Assembly (NCBI GenBank): GCA_964455395.1
Contig: CAYVWB010000059.1
Span: 1-28,701, forward strand
Length of the DNA stretch: 28,701 nt
Origin: CAYVWB01 sp964455395
GTDB taxonomy: Bacteria; Desulfobacterota; Desulfovibrionia; Desulfovibrionales; Desulfovibrionaceae
Direction of reading: 5' to 3'
The notes under the pieces were generated by a model. That model was not told the origin of the DNA, searched no databases, and saw only the letters and a program-made list of their open reading frames with translations. Positions 1-7,160 of this stretch are shown one piece after another. Within the stretch, counting starts at the first letter, position 1. Every line of letters starts with the position of its first letter. Position numbers and translations under genes: made by a program.

Positions 1-182
1 TGAGCTACACCCGCAAGGCCAAAGGCTTTTTCTCCCGCGCGGAAAAGGAGTTCCACATCCAGCAGCAGGTGATGGGCTTCAAGGCGCAAGCTGACGCCGA
101 GGCCTCCCCGGAGGACCAGGAGCGCTTCCTTTGCGCGTTGTACCGGCTGCGCCACAAGAAGCTCGCAGCTCGGGAGGATTGA
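1..182 (+). CDS. C-terminal part (possibly nearly all) of a small unknown protein
   Basis: An open frame with codons starting at base 3 runs for 59 residues to TGA at 180-182, beginning SYTRKAKGFFSRAEKEFH. Third codon positions are strongly GC-rich, as in the neighbouring genes. Bases 1-2 are TG, so if the base just outside the window is A the gene would start with ATG at the very edge and be a complete protein of about 60 residues; that cannot be seen here. The peptide is charged, has no membrane segment and contains a single Cys. I do not recognise the family. Its stop lies 3 bases before the GTG of the YcaO gene, so the two are probably co-transcribed and translationally linked. Confidence 0.6.
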   Translation, partial: SYTRKAKGFFSRAEKEFHIQQQVMGFKAQADAEASPEDQERFLCALYRLRHKKLAARED

Positions 183-185
183 GCC

Positions 186-1964
186 GTGCGCATCCACATC
201 GCCCCCTGCCCCAAAGGCGACGCGCAGGACCTGGACAAGACCCGGCCGCCCGCCCAGACCATCGCCGACGTGCGACGCGCTTTCCAGGCCATGGAGGACG
301 CCGGCCTGGACGTGCTGGCCGAAACCCGGCGCATCGACACGGGCCGCCTGGACGTACCCGTCTATCTCTCCGTCTGCGGCGGCGCAGCGCGGCGCGTCAT
401 GCCCACCCGCAAGCAGATGGGCAAAGGCGCTTCACCGGAGCAAGCCGAAGCCTCCGCGCTCATGGAGCTGGTGGAGCGCTTCAGCCTCTTCAGCTTCTGG
501 GAGGAGACGACTTTCCGGCAGTGGACGTGGTCTCAAGCAGAGGCCCACGCGGCGGCCGAAGAGCTTCCCCCGGTCATGCCCCTGGCGCACATTCTGCGCA
601 GCGTGGGCGAGGAAGGCGTGCTGGACGAAGCGCAAGCCCGCGCCTTGATGGACACGCGCGCGTGGTGGTTTCATCCCGCCACCGACCTGAGCACGGGCGA
701 AGCGCGGCTCGTCCCTCTGGACTGGTTCAAGATCCTCGGGGAATTCAACGGCTGCTGCGCTGGCAACGCGCCCGAGGAATCGCTGCTGCAAGGCGGCTGC
801 GAGCTGGTGGAGCGTCACGTCTGCGCGCTGTGGACACGGGAACGCATGGTGACGCCCTCCATCGACCCCACCTCCCTGCAGGACCCGGTCCTCGTCACGC
901 TGCTGGAAAAATTCACCCACCTGGGCATCGAGGTCGCGCTGAAGGACTTCAGCATGGGCATGCCTGTCCCCACGGTGGCCGCGGCGTGCCTGGATCCCAC
1001 CACGTATCCCGAACGCTCGGAAATCGTCTTCACTGCAGGCACGGCCGCCACCCCTGCCAAGGCCGCCATCCGCGCTCTCACCGAGGTGGCGCAGCTGGCC
1101 GGGGATTTCGAGACAGCCGCCGTCTACGAGGCCTCGGGCCTGCCCAAGCTGGACGAAGCCGAATTCCGTCAACTCCTGACGGGACCGATGGTCCCCCTCG
1201 CCGACTTGCCCACGGTGGAAGCCGACGACTTCGCCGTGGAGCTCACCCGGCTTGCCGAAGGCCTTGCGGCGCAAGACGCGCCCCTTTACGCCGTGGACGT
1301 CACCCATTCCCGGCTGGGTTTGCCCTCGCATTACTGCTTCGCACCGGGGCTGCAGTTCCGCGAACGCGACGAGCACGCTTCGATGGGTCTGTTTGTGGGT
1401 CGCCTGCTGGCCGAACAAGCCGAGGACCCCGAAGACGCCGAAGCCGGCCTGGAGGTCGTCCGGCAAGCGTATGCGCACGCGCAGACTGGCGGGGAGCCCT
1501 TCTTTCTGCCATTTTTCCGGGGGATGCTGGCGTTGCGCCAAGGCCAGCTACTTGCCGCGGAGGCTCACTTCGCCGAAGCCGAGCCGCTGCAGCCAAGCGA
1601 CGAGAAACGCGCCATGACCGCCTTCTACCAGGGCTACACGTTGACCCTGCTGGAGGACTGGCGGGGCTCCATCCCCTGCCTGGACCGCGCCATCGCCCTG
1701 GCGCAGGACGTGAAGGAATACTTCAATCTGCGGGGCGTGGCCAAGTTCAAGCAATCCATCTACGACGAAGCCGCCTGCGACTTCGAAACGGCTCTCACCT
1801 TGGACAAAGGCTCGGCCACGGATTTGGCGAATCTCGGCGTGTGCAAGCGCCGCCTCGGCGAACGCAACAAGGCCATGGAGCTCTTGAGCGCGGCGCTGGA
1901 GCTGGATCCCCGTCTGGAGTACGCTCGTGCGCAGCTGGAGGAATTGGCTGCAGGCAAGCCCTGA
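186..1964 (+). CDS. YcaO-domain protein with C-terminal TPR repeats
   Basis: This 592-residue protein combines a YcaO domain (about residues 30-410) with TPR-like helices (about 435-590). YcaO enzymes use ATP to activate backbone amides, making thioamides or azolines, or assist RimO-type methylthiolation. Three Glu-rich nucleotide-binding segments are recognisable: ASALMELVERF near 89-99, ESLLQGGCELVERH near 198-211, and AAIRALTEVAQ near 293-303. Start is GTG with GGGAGG about 8 bases upstream, directly after the preceding stop. The next gene is dsrC, about 300 bases downstream with its own promoter. The C-terminal helices suggest a protein-protein interaction surface, and no TfuA partner is present in the window. 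The substrate is unknown; a link with DsrC or sulfur transfer is inference from position only. Family call is confident, function is not. Confidence 0.9.
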   Translation: MRIHIAPCPKGDAQDLDKTRPPAQTIADVRRAFQAMEDAGLDVLAETRRIDTGRLDVPVYLSVCGGAARRVMPTRKQMGKGASPEQAEASALMELVERFSLFSFWEETTFRQWTWSQAEAHAAAEELPPVMPLAHILRSVGEEGVLDEAQARALMDTRAWWFHPATDLSTGEARLVPLDWFKILGEFNGCCAGNAPEESLLQGGCELVERHVCALWTRERMVTPSIDPTSLQDPVLVTLLEKFTHLGIEVALKDFSMGMPVPTVAAACLDPTTYPERSEIVFTAGTAATPAKAAIRALTEVAQLAGDFETAAVYEASGLPKLDEAEFRQLLTGPMVPLADLPTVEADDFAVELTRLAEGLAAQDAPLYAVDVTHSRLGLPSHYCFAPGLQFRERDEHASMGLFVGRLLAEQAEDPEDAEAGLEVVRQAYAHAQTGGEPFFLPFFRGMLALRQGQLLAAEAHFAEAEPLQPSDEKRAMTAFYQGYTLTLLEDWRGSIPCLDRAIALAQDVKEYFNLRGVAKFKQSIYDEAACDFETALTLDKGSATDLANLGVCKRRLGERNKAMELLSAALELDPRLEYARAQLEELAAGKP

Positions 1965-1997
1965 AGCGAAGAATGATGCGCCTGGAATGTGACGATT

Positions 1998-2020
1998 CGG
2001 CGCCGTCGGCGCCGTTCCTA
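1998..2020 (+). terminator. Possible terminator hairpin after the YcaO gene
   Basis: CGGCGCC (1998-2004) and GGCGCCG (2008-2014) form a perfect 7-bp stem with a three-base loop, followed by TTCCTAT. The T-tract is weak, so this could also be a plain structural hairpin. Confidence 0.4.
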
Positions 2021-2050
2021 TAGCCCTTCGTGCAATGGGGCATAAAGGGA

Positions 2051-2080
2051 TTGACAAAATACGTCGAGAGCCATTAGGTA
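2051..2080 (+). promoter_or_regulatory. Predicted sigma70-type promoter of dsrC
   Basis: A perfect -35 hexamer TTGACA lies at 2051-2056. The -10 is less clear: TTAGGT or TAGGTA begins 17-18 bases downstream (2074-2080). The surrounding sequence is more AT-rich than the coding DNA. If used, the transcript would carry a leader of roughly 175 bases before the dsrC ATG, letting dsrC be expressed independently of the YcaO gene. Confidence 0.5.
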
Positions 2081-2165
2081 TCACCCAACTTAACGACATG
2101 GTCGACACGCGCTGGGTTCGCCAAGACCCCGCTGACGACCGGATTCGCTGGGAACGCTGTGTGAA

Positions 2166-2185
2166 AAGTCCGCGGAAGCGGGCTT
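2166..2185 (+). promoter_or_regulatory. GNRA-capped hairpin in the dsrC leader
   Basis: AAGTCCGC (2166-2173) pairs with GCGGGCTT (2178-2185) through 8 bp including one G-U pair, closed by a GGAA tetraloop of GNRA type. It lies about 75 bases before the dsrC start codon, inside the predicted leader. A role in mRNA stability or regulation is inferred only. Confidence 0.45.
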
Positions 2186-2261
2186 CAATACAAGGCATGG
2201 CGTGAGACGAGCTTGAGTCGCTTCACGCCCGATAATCCATGCACTCCAAGGAGGAAGTTAC

Positions 2262-2579
2262 ATGGCCACTGTTGAATACGCCGGCAAGACCTTCGATGTG
2301 GATGAGGACGGTTTCCTGCAACGCTTTGAAGACTGGAGCCCCGAGTGGGTCGAGTACGTCAAGGAATCCGAAGGCATCAAGGAGCTCACCGAAGGCCACC
2401 AGAAGGTGATCGACTTCTTGCAGGACTACTACAAGAAGAACGGCATCGCCCCCATGGTGCGCATCCTCTCCAAGGTGACCGGCTACAAGCTCAAGCAAAT
2501 CTACGAGCTGTTCCCCTCCGGTCCCGGCAAGGGCGCCTGCAAGATGGCTGGCTTGCCCAAGCCCACCGGCTGCGTCTAA
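2262..2579 (+). CDS. dsrC: DsrC, sulfur-carrier partner of dissimilatory sulfite reductase
   Basis: This 105-residue protein has the DsrC/TusE fold and the full C-terminal arm with Cys93 and the penultimate Cys104, ten residues apart (GKGACKMAGLPKPTGCV). In sulfate reducers DsrC receives the sulfur atom from DsrAB as a trisulfide between these cysteines and is recycled by the membrane DsrMKJOP complex. Having both cysteines marks a true DsrC rather than a TusE, which has only the last one. ATG is preceded by AAGGAGG (2248-2254) at good spacing, expected for a very abundant protein. The gene stands alone with its own promoter and a strong terminator; dsrAB are not in the window. The identification supports a sulfate- or sulfite-reducing organism. 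Confidence 0.97.
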   Translation: MATVEYAGKTFDVDEDGFLQRFEDWSPEWVEYVKESEGIKELTEGHQKVIDFLQDYYKKNGIAPMVRILSKVTGYKLKQIYELFPSGPGKGACKMAGLPKPTGCV

Positions 2580-2607
2580 GCCTGCTGCTTACCAGTCGAG
2601 TTTTCGA

Positions 2608-2645
2608 CGGGACGGAGTGTTTCGACGCTCCGTCCCGTTTTTTTT
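2608..2645 (+). terminator. Strong rho-independent terminator of dsrC
   Basis: A 13-bp stem (2608-2620 with 2625-2637, one G-T wobble) is capped by a TTCG tetraloop and followed by eight T (2638-2645). It lies 28 bases after the dsrC stop and just before the end of the convergent gene. Confidence 0.93.
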
Positions 2646-2658
2646 CCTGACGCCCCCC

Positions 2659-5385
2659 TCACCGACCCGGCGGCAGCGCCTTGGGCGCGCCCTTCTTCCC
2701 TTCCCCCAGCTGCGCGCGCTCCTTGCGCTGGCGGGCTTGCGCGCGGGCTTCCTCCCGGGCCTTCTCCGCCTTGGCTTCCAGCTTGCCCAGCAGCTTCTCC
2801 TTGCGGCCTTCGAAAATGAGCGCAGTGCGCAGCCCCGAGAGCGCGAAAGCCAAGGTGAGGAAGCCCACCATCATGCTGATCTGCAGCTTGAATTTCTGCA
2901 ACGTGGTAAGCCCCATGGTGAAGCTGAGGCCCAGGTCCGGGCCGAACAGCAGCAGCACGTAGAAGGTGACGAAGGAGATGAGCAGACTCGCTCCACCCAC
3001 CCAGAGAAACGTCTTGACGAAGATCATGAGGAAGAGCGTGGAGTCGCGGATGATGCGCAAGGTCTTGAGCCGGCCCTCCAGCTTGTCCAGCTTGACGTCC
3101 AGCTTCTCCTCGATGTCGCTGGCGCGGCGGAAATTCTCCGCCACTTGCAGGTGTTGCGAGAGCGCCCAGTTCAGCTGACGCGCGCAATAGTTGAAATCCT
3201 TGTTGAAATCCACCAGGATGCGCGGGAACGGGAACCATGCGGACTCCCGCTGGATCTGCTTGAGCCGCTCCATGCTGCGCGAAAATTTCTTGCGCAGCTC
3301 CCGACTCTCCTCTTCGATCTGCTGGTGGAAATCCTTCGAGAGCAGCATGCGGTCCTGCACCAAGCGGATGAAGGCCACGTAGTTCTTCACCTCGGCCAGA
3401 CGCTGCAACGCGCTGATGCGTTTGGCCATCTCGTCGGCGAAGGGGTGGTCTCCGGTGAACCACTTGCCGGTCTCGGTCTGCAGTTCGGCGAGGCTCTTGG
3501 TCTCCTCCTCCGCGCGGGCCTTGGCCTCCACCCAGAGGCGGTAGAGCGCGGTGAGGATCTGCACGTGCCCGCGCTCCAGCTCCGGATCGAAGAGCGCGCG
3601 GTTGAACATGTGCGGGTTGCGCTCCATGAGCGATTCGAAGTAGCCCATGGCCTGCTCGGCGAAGCCCATCTTCACCTGACAGACAGCTTGGCGGTACGCG
3701 GCGTCCAGCCACTGCGGCGTGATCTTGTGCGCTTTCTTGTACAGCTCCGTGGCTTGCTCCAACTTGTTGGTCACCTCCATGGCGCGCGCTTGCAGAAAGA
3801 CGAGGTACGCCTGCTGCAGTGGGGTGGCGGCGTTGCGCTCCGCTTCAGCCCAAGCGCTGATGGCGCGCAGGGGGTCGCCGCGCTCCATCTGGATGAAACC
3901 GCGCAGGGCCAAGGGTTTGTAATCCCGCGGGCTCTTGAATATCTCCTTGCCGGTCAGTCGTTCAGCATGCACCAGCTCGCCGTCGCGCAAGGTCTCCAGG
4001 GCTTCGTCCAAGGCGTCGTCCACCCCTGGCGCAAGCTGGCTGAGCCCCCGCGGATAGTCCCGGCCCATGCTCCTCCAGATGGTCTTGAGCATGCGCAGCT
4101 GACACGGCGCGTTGGTTTCATAAATGGCCTTGACGAGGGAGCTCTCCACCCCTTCGCTCTGGTGCAGCAGCTCGGTAAGGCCTTCCACGCCGTCGCCGGA
4201 GAGCTTGGCGTCCACACCTCGCAAGCCCTCGTTCATGGTGTTGAAATCGATGACCGCGATGCGCTCCCAGGCTTCCGGCTCCAGAACGTCCAGGCGCCTG
4301 CTGGGACAGCGCTCCATGGGGTGACTGCGCAATCCGCAGTAGAAGCAGTTGCCGTGCTTGCCGGCCACCAGCCGCGCAGGGAGCTCCACGTTGAGCGACT
4401 CCTCCTGATCGGCGGCGCCGTCGGCGAGCTGGACGTTGCACCAGTTGTCCAGAGAGCTCTGCTCCACGGAGAAGCGCACGTCCTTGATCTTGAAGCCCTC
4501 GCCCAGCAGGAAAGCGGAGCGGTAGGTCATGTGGGGGAAATCCGGCGCGAGCTGATCCCAGTCCAGGGGGATCTTGCGGTAGAGATCGTTGGAGAGGTTC
4601 AAGCCGCGTTTCTCAACCACCGCCAACACGCACGGCCAGTAGCCTTCCGCATTGGGCTCCTTCAGCCGCCGCACCAGCTGCAAGTATTCCCGACACCAAA
4701 AGCGCAGCTCGCGCAGGGTGTTGAGGGGCAGCATGAGAAACGAGTCGTGGAGAATATACTGGTTCTTCAGCTTCTTGATGATAACTTCCGTGTGCCCGAA
4801 GAACTCCCGCCAGCCTTGCTGAAAGGCCTTGTCCAAGGCGGCGCCGAGTGGCTTGAGCACCATGTACCACCCCAGAGAGGGCGGATACGGCAGCCGCGGA
4901 TCGGCTTGCAGCACGCGCCACTCCACTTTGGCGAGCCCCTGACGTTTCTCCACACGCTTCATGGAGACGCCCGGCAAAGACCTGTTTTCCTCGGCGGACT
5001 TGGGGTGCGCCAGCACCTGGAATTCCTCGGGGACGCCCACCTCCTGCTTGTCCAGGCCTGTCTCCAGGGAAAGGGAAAGGGTGAGCTTGTGATCCACCAG
5101 GAGCTTGGCGGGCATCACCTCGATGAAGGCTTTCATGGGGTTGAGCCGCGCCCACACCTCCAGCTTGGCCAAGGCCAACACGGCGTCCTGGTTGAAGAAA
5201 AACCACAGCTCCTGCCGACGTTCCGTGGCCATGCGCAGCCCGCCGTAGTCCGCCAGGGTCTGCGTGACTGCAGCGTCCGGGTTCATCCGCCAGACAGCCC
5301 ACACCGCGTATCCCGAGCCCACCATCCGGGACTCGCTGAAGCGCGGCAGCTTCTTCATCAATGATTCGAGAGAGTTCTTGTCCAT
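2659..5385 (-). CDS. Large protein of unknown function with zinc knuckle, TPR-like repeats and C-terminal membrane segments
   Basis: This 908-residue protein belongs to no family I recognise. The N-terminal third is mixed alpha/beta and Trp-rich. Residues 347-360 read CFYCGLRSHPMERC, an exact C-x2-C-x4-H-x4-C zinc knuckle with the usual aromatic residue and glycine. About residues 490-610 show TPR-like helical repeats, and 640-770 is a long charged helical region likely to form coiled coil. Hydrophobic segments at about 783-815 and 836-856 precede a 50-residue Lys/Arg/Glu-rich tail. It is thus probably a membrane-anchored scaffold with most of its mass on one side. ATG at 5383-5385 lacks a strong ribosome site (GGAG lies somewhat far upstream). 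It converges on dsrC and diverges from moaE. Function unknown. Confidence 0.88.
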   Translation of the reverse strand: MDKNSLESLMKKLPRFSESRMVGSGYAVWAVWRMNPDAAVTQTLADYGGLRMATERRQELWFFFNQDAVLALAKLEVWARLNPMKAFIEVMPAKLLVDHKLTLSLSLETGLDKQEVGVPEEFQVLAHPKSAEENRSLPGVSMKRVEKRQGLAKVEWRVLQADPRLPYPPSLGWYMVLKPLGAALDKAFQQGWREFFGHTEVIIKKLKNQYILHDSFLMLPLNTLRELRFWCREYLQLVRRLKEPNAEGYWPCVLAVVEKRGLNLSNDLYRKIPLDWDQLAPDFPHMTYRSAFLLGEGFKIKDVRFSVEQSSLDNWCNVQLADGAADQEESLNVELPARLVAGKHGNCFYCGLRSHPMERCPSRRLDVLEPEAWERIAVIDFNTMNEGLRGVDAKLSGDGVEGLTELLHQSEGVESSLVKAIYETNAPCQLRMLKTIWRSMGRDYPRGLSQLAPGVDDALDEALETLRDGELVHAERLTGKEIFKSPRDYKPLALRGFIQMERGDPLRAISAWAEAERNAATPLQQAYLVFLQARAMEVTNKLEQATELYKKAHKITPQWLDAAYRQAVCQVKMGFAEQAMGYFESLMERNPHMFNRALFDPELERGHVQILTALYRLWVEAKARAEEETKSLAELQTETGKWFTGDHPFADEMAKRISALQRLAEVKNYVAFIRLVQDRMLLSKDFHQQIEEESRELRKKFSRSMERLKQIQRESAWFPFPRILVDFNKDFNYCARQLNWALSQHLQVAENFRRASDIEEKLDVKLDKLEGRLKTLRIIRDSTLFLMIFVKTFLWVGGASLLISFVTFYVLLLFGPDLGLSFTMGLTTLQKFKLQISMMVGFLTLAFALSGLRTALIFEGRKEKLLGKLEAKAEKAREEARAQARQRKERAQLGEGKKGAPKALPPGR

Positions 5386-5406
5386 GGCGCCCTGGCTCCA
5401 GATCCT

Positions 5407-5432
5407 GGCGTAGGCGTCAAAACGCCAACGCC
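5407..5432. repeat. Inverted repeat between the divergent 908-residue gene and moaE
   Basis: Arms GGCGTAGGCGT (5407-5417) and ACGCCAACGCC (5422-5432) are complementary at 10 of 11 positions around a CAAA loop. Each arm itself holds two GGCGT/ACGCC units. It lies 22 bases from one start codon and 58 from the other, so it could be an operator for both promoters or a leader hairpin of the minus-strand gene. Confidence 0.6.
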
Positions 5433-5489
5433 GCCGATGTGCACAGCCGACCTCTTGACGTGGCGACGCGCTTGCGCAACAACAAGCGC

Positions 5490-5858
5490 ATGGACATCAA
5501 TACCGCCATCGCCACAATGAAAAAGGAACCCGGCTTCGCCGACAACGTGGGCATGATTCTCGTCCACAACGGTGTCGTGCGCGCCACTTCCCGATGCGAC
5601 CCACGCTGCGTTGTTGGCGTGGAAGTCACCCCGGACCTCGAAAAAATCGAAGCCATCCGCAAGGATATCGAAGCGCTGCCCGGCATTTTCCAGTGCCGCG
5701 CGCAAGCCGCCAGCGGCCCGCTCAAGCCCGGAGACGATCTGCTGATGCTCGTTGTCGCCGGCGATATCCGTGAAAATGTCAAACCCGCCCTCGCGACGTT
5801 TCTGGACCGCGTCAAGAAAGAAGCTGTCTCCAAACGGGAAATCTTCGAGGGCGAATAA
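5490..5858 (+). CDS. moaE: MoaE-type molybdopterin synthase large subunit, short form
   Basis: The 122-residue protein resembles MoaE, the catalytic subunit of molybdopterin synthase, which with thiocarboxylated MoaD puts the dithiolene sulfurs into precursor Z. The GMILVHNGVVRATSR strand matches the MoaE N-terminal core, and the C-terminal VKKEAVSKREIFEG aligns with the segment carrying the two catalytic lysines. It is shorter than E. coli MoaE (about 150 residues), with a reduced middle. The ATG at 5490 has no clear Shine-Dalgarno; GTG or TTG codons just upstream in frame are alternatives. No other molybdenum cofactor gene is nearby. Sulfate reducers need this cofactor for formate dehydrogenases and related enzymes. 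Probably a real MoaE; activity of the short form is not proven by sequence. Confidence 0.8.
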   Translation: MDINTAIATMKKEPGFADNVGMILVHNGVVRATSRCDPRCVVGVEVTPDLEKIEAIRKDIEALPGIFQCRAQAASGPLKPGDDLLMLVVAGDIRENVKPALATFLDRVKKEAVSKREIFEGE

Positions 5859-5864
5859 CGCCAG

Positions 5865-5881
5865 TCCGGCGACACGCCGGA
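5865..5881 (+). terminator. Possible terminator hairpin after moaE
   Basis: TCCGGCG (5865-5871) and CGCCGGA (5875-5881) form a perfect 7-bp stem with a three-base loop, 7 bases after the moaE stop. There is no T-run, so termination is uncertain. The rest of the moaE to glycosyltransferase gap (5882-6035) shows nothing else clear. Confidence 0.4.
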
Positions 5882-6035
5882 TTCCGATGATGCGCGGGGA
5901 ACGGTCATTCGGGGACAGCTGCAATTCCCGCGCCGCGGCGCCATGTCGTCCATGGCTTCATCCTACCCCTTCCCGGGTGTCCCGTACAGACTCCCCCACG
6001 CGCTCGCACCATCGCGGCCATGCTCGCCGCCACGG

Positions 6036-7145
6036 TCACTGCGCCGCCAGCAGCGCAAGCGCTCGCGCCGCCACGACCTCCGGTGGAATCGAAGCGAGGC
6101 ACCGCGGTTGGCCGCAATCCCCGGGCGCGCACGGATGACACGACAAGGGCGCGGACACGCTTTCATGGACAGCCCCCCCGGAGCGTTCCCACGGATATCT
6201 CCAGTGGACTGCGCCGGTGGCCCCCTGCACAGTGAGACTCGGCGTGCCCACCGCCACGGCCGTGTGCCGCGGCAAGGAGCAGTTGCCCACATGCAGCCGC
6301 GCCACGGCCTGCCGCGCCGCCGCCGCCCGCAAGGACAGCGCTGTTGGCGCGCGCCGTGCCTGTTCGCGGGGCACGCCTGCAGCCCACGCCGCCGCCAGCG
6401 CCGCGTCGGCCTGCTCCTCCTCCCCGGGGCCGTGCAGCACGAGGAACCGGAGCGCAGGCCGGGCTTCAGCCACACGCGCCATGCACGCTCCATGGAAAGC
6501 CCCTGGCCAGCGACGCGTGTCCAGCTCTTGCGTCGGCGCCACGGTCACCAGACCGCCCTCGGCCCAGCCGGGCAGCAACTCGTCCAAGCCGGCTTGCGCC
6601 TCGGCCTGCTCCTCCGCAGTCAGCCAGAGCTTCGGCCGCTCTCCTTGGTAGATCACGCCCAGCGGCGCCAACAGGCTTGTCTTGGCCTCCGCGGCGTAAC
6701 CCAGAGAACGCGCCGTCATGTGGGTGAAGAATGGTCGGAAGCGACGCGGCTGTTCGTCCCCCAGTCGCCACCGCGCTCCGGAAAGCAGCGCCGCCAGCCG
6801 GGTGATGCGCATCCCCTCGAAGACCGCCGCCACGTCGTAAGGCCCTTCGTCGCCCGAGCGCCGCACGCTCTCCAGCGCCGCTCGGAACGCGCCGAGCCAA
6901 GTGGCGTTGCGCTCCGGCTCGACCGTGCGCACGGCCGCCACATGCGGATTGTGGAGAAACAGCGGCGCCGCAGCCGGCGAGGTGAGCACATGGATGGCGA
7001 CATGAGGGAAGCGCGCCTTGAAGGCCTCCACCGCAGGCGTCATGAGCAGGGCGTCCCCTAGCTTGGTGAGCTGACAGAAAAGCGCCGTGCGGATGGCGCC
7101 CGCCGCCGTGGGTTCTGGTGACGCCGACCCCGCTGCAACGACCAT
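6036..7145 (-). CDS. Family 9 glycosyltransferase (heptosyltransferase-like)
   Basis: This 369-residue protein has the two-domain GT-B layout of family 9, which transfers ADP-heptose or related sugars to lipopolysaccharide core on the cytoplasmic face. The N-terminus shows the typical TALFCQLTKLGDALLMTPAV entry strand, and the C-terminal nucleotide-sugar site reads GNCSLPRHTAVAVGTPSL near residues 288-305, where the family normally has G-N-D-S/T-G-P-x-H. The Asp is Cys and the Gly is Leu, while the His is kept, so donor or substrate use may differ. Start ATG at 7143-7145 follows a G-rich Shine-Dalgarno and lies 15 bases after the ClpV stop, suggesting one operon. About eight cysteines, several in the last 40 residues, are unusual. 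Family is confident, substrate unknown. Confidence 0.85.
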   Translation of the reverse strand: MVVAAGSASPEPTAAGAIRTALFCQLTKLGDALLMTPAVEAFKARFPHVAIHVLTSPAAAPLFLHNPHVAAVRTVEPERNATWLGAFRAALESVRRSGDEGPYDVAAVFEGMRITRLAALLSGARWRLGDEQPRRFRPFFTHMTARSLGYAAEAKTSLLAPLGVIYQGERPKLWLTAEEQAEAQAGLDELLPGWAEGGLVTVAPTQELDTRRWPGAFHGACMARVAEARPALRFLVLHGPGEEEQADAALAAAWAAGVPREQARRAPTALSLRAAAARQAVARLHVGNCSLPRHTAVAVGTPSLTVQGATGAVHWRYPWERSGGAVHESVSAPLSCHPCAPGDCGQPRCLASIPPEVVAARALALLAAQ

Positions 7146-7160
7146 GACGCCCCCCCGCTC

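Noticed and set aside
2617..5364. 915-codon plus-strand open frame opposite the zinc-knuckle gene
   Set aside because: It is the GC-driven shadow of the minus-strand gene: no family resemblance, and it would start inside the dsrC terminator.
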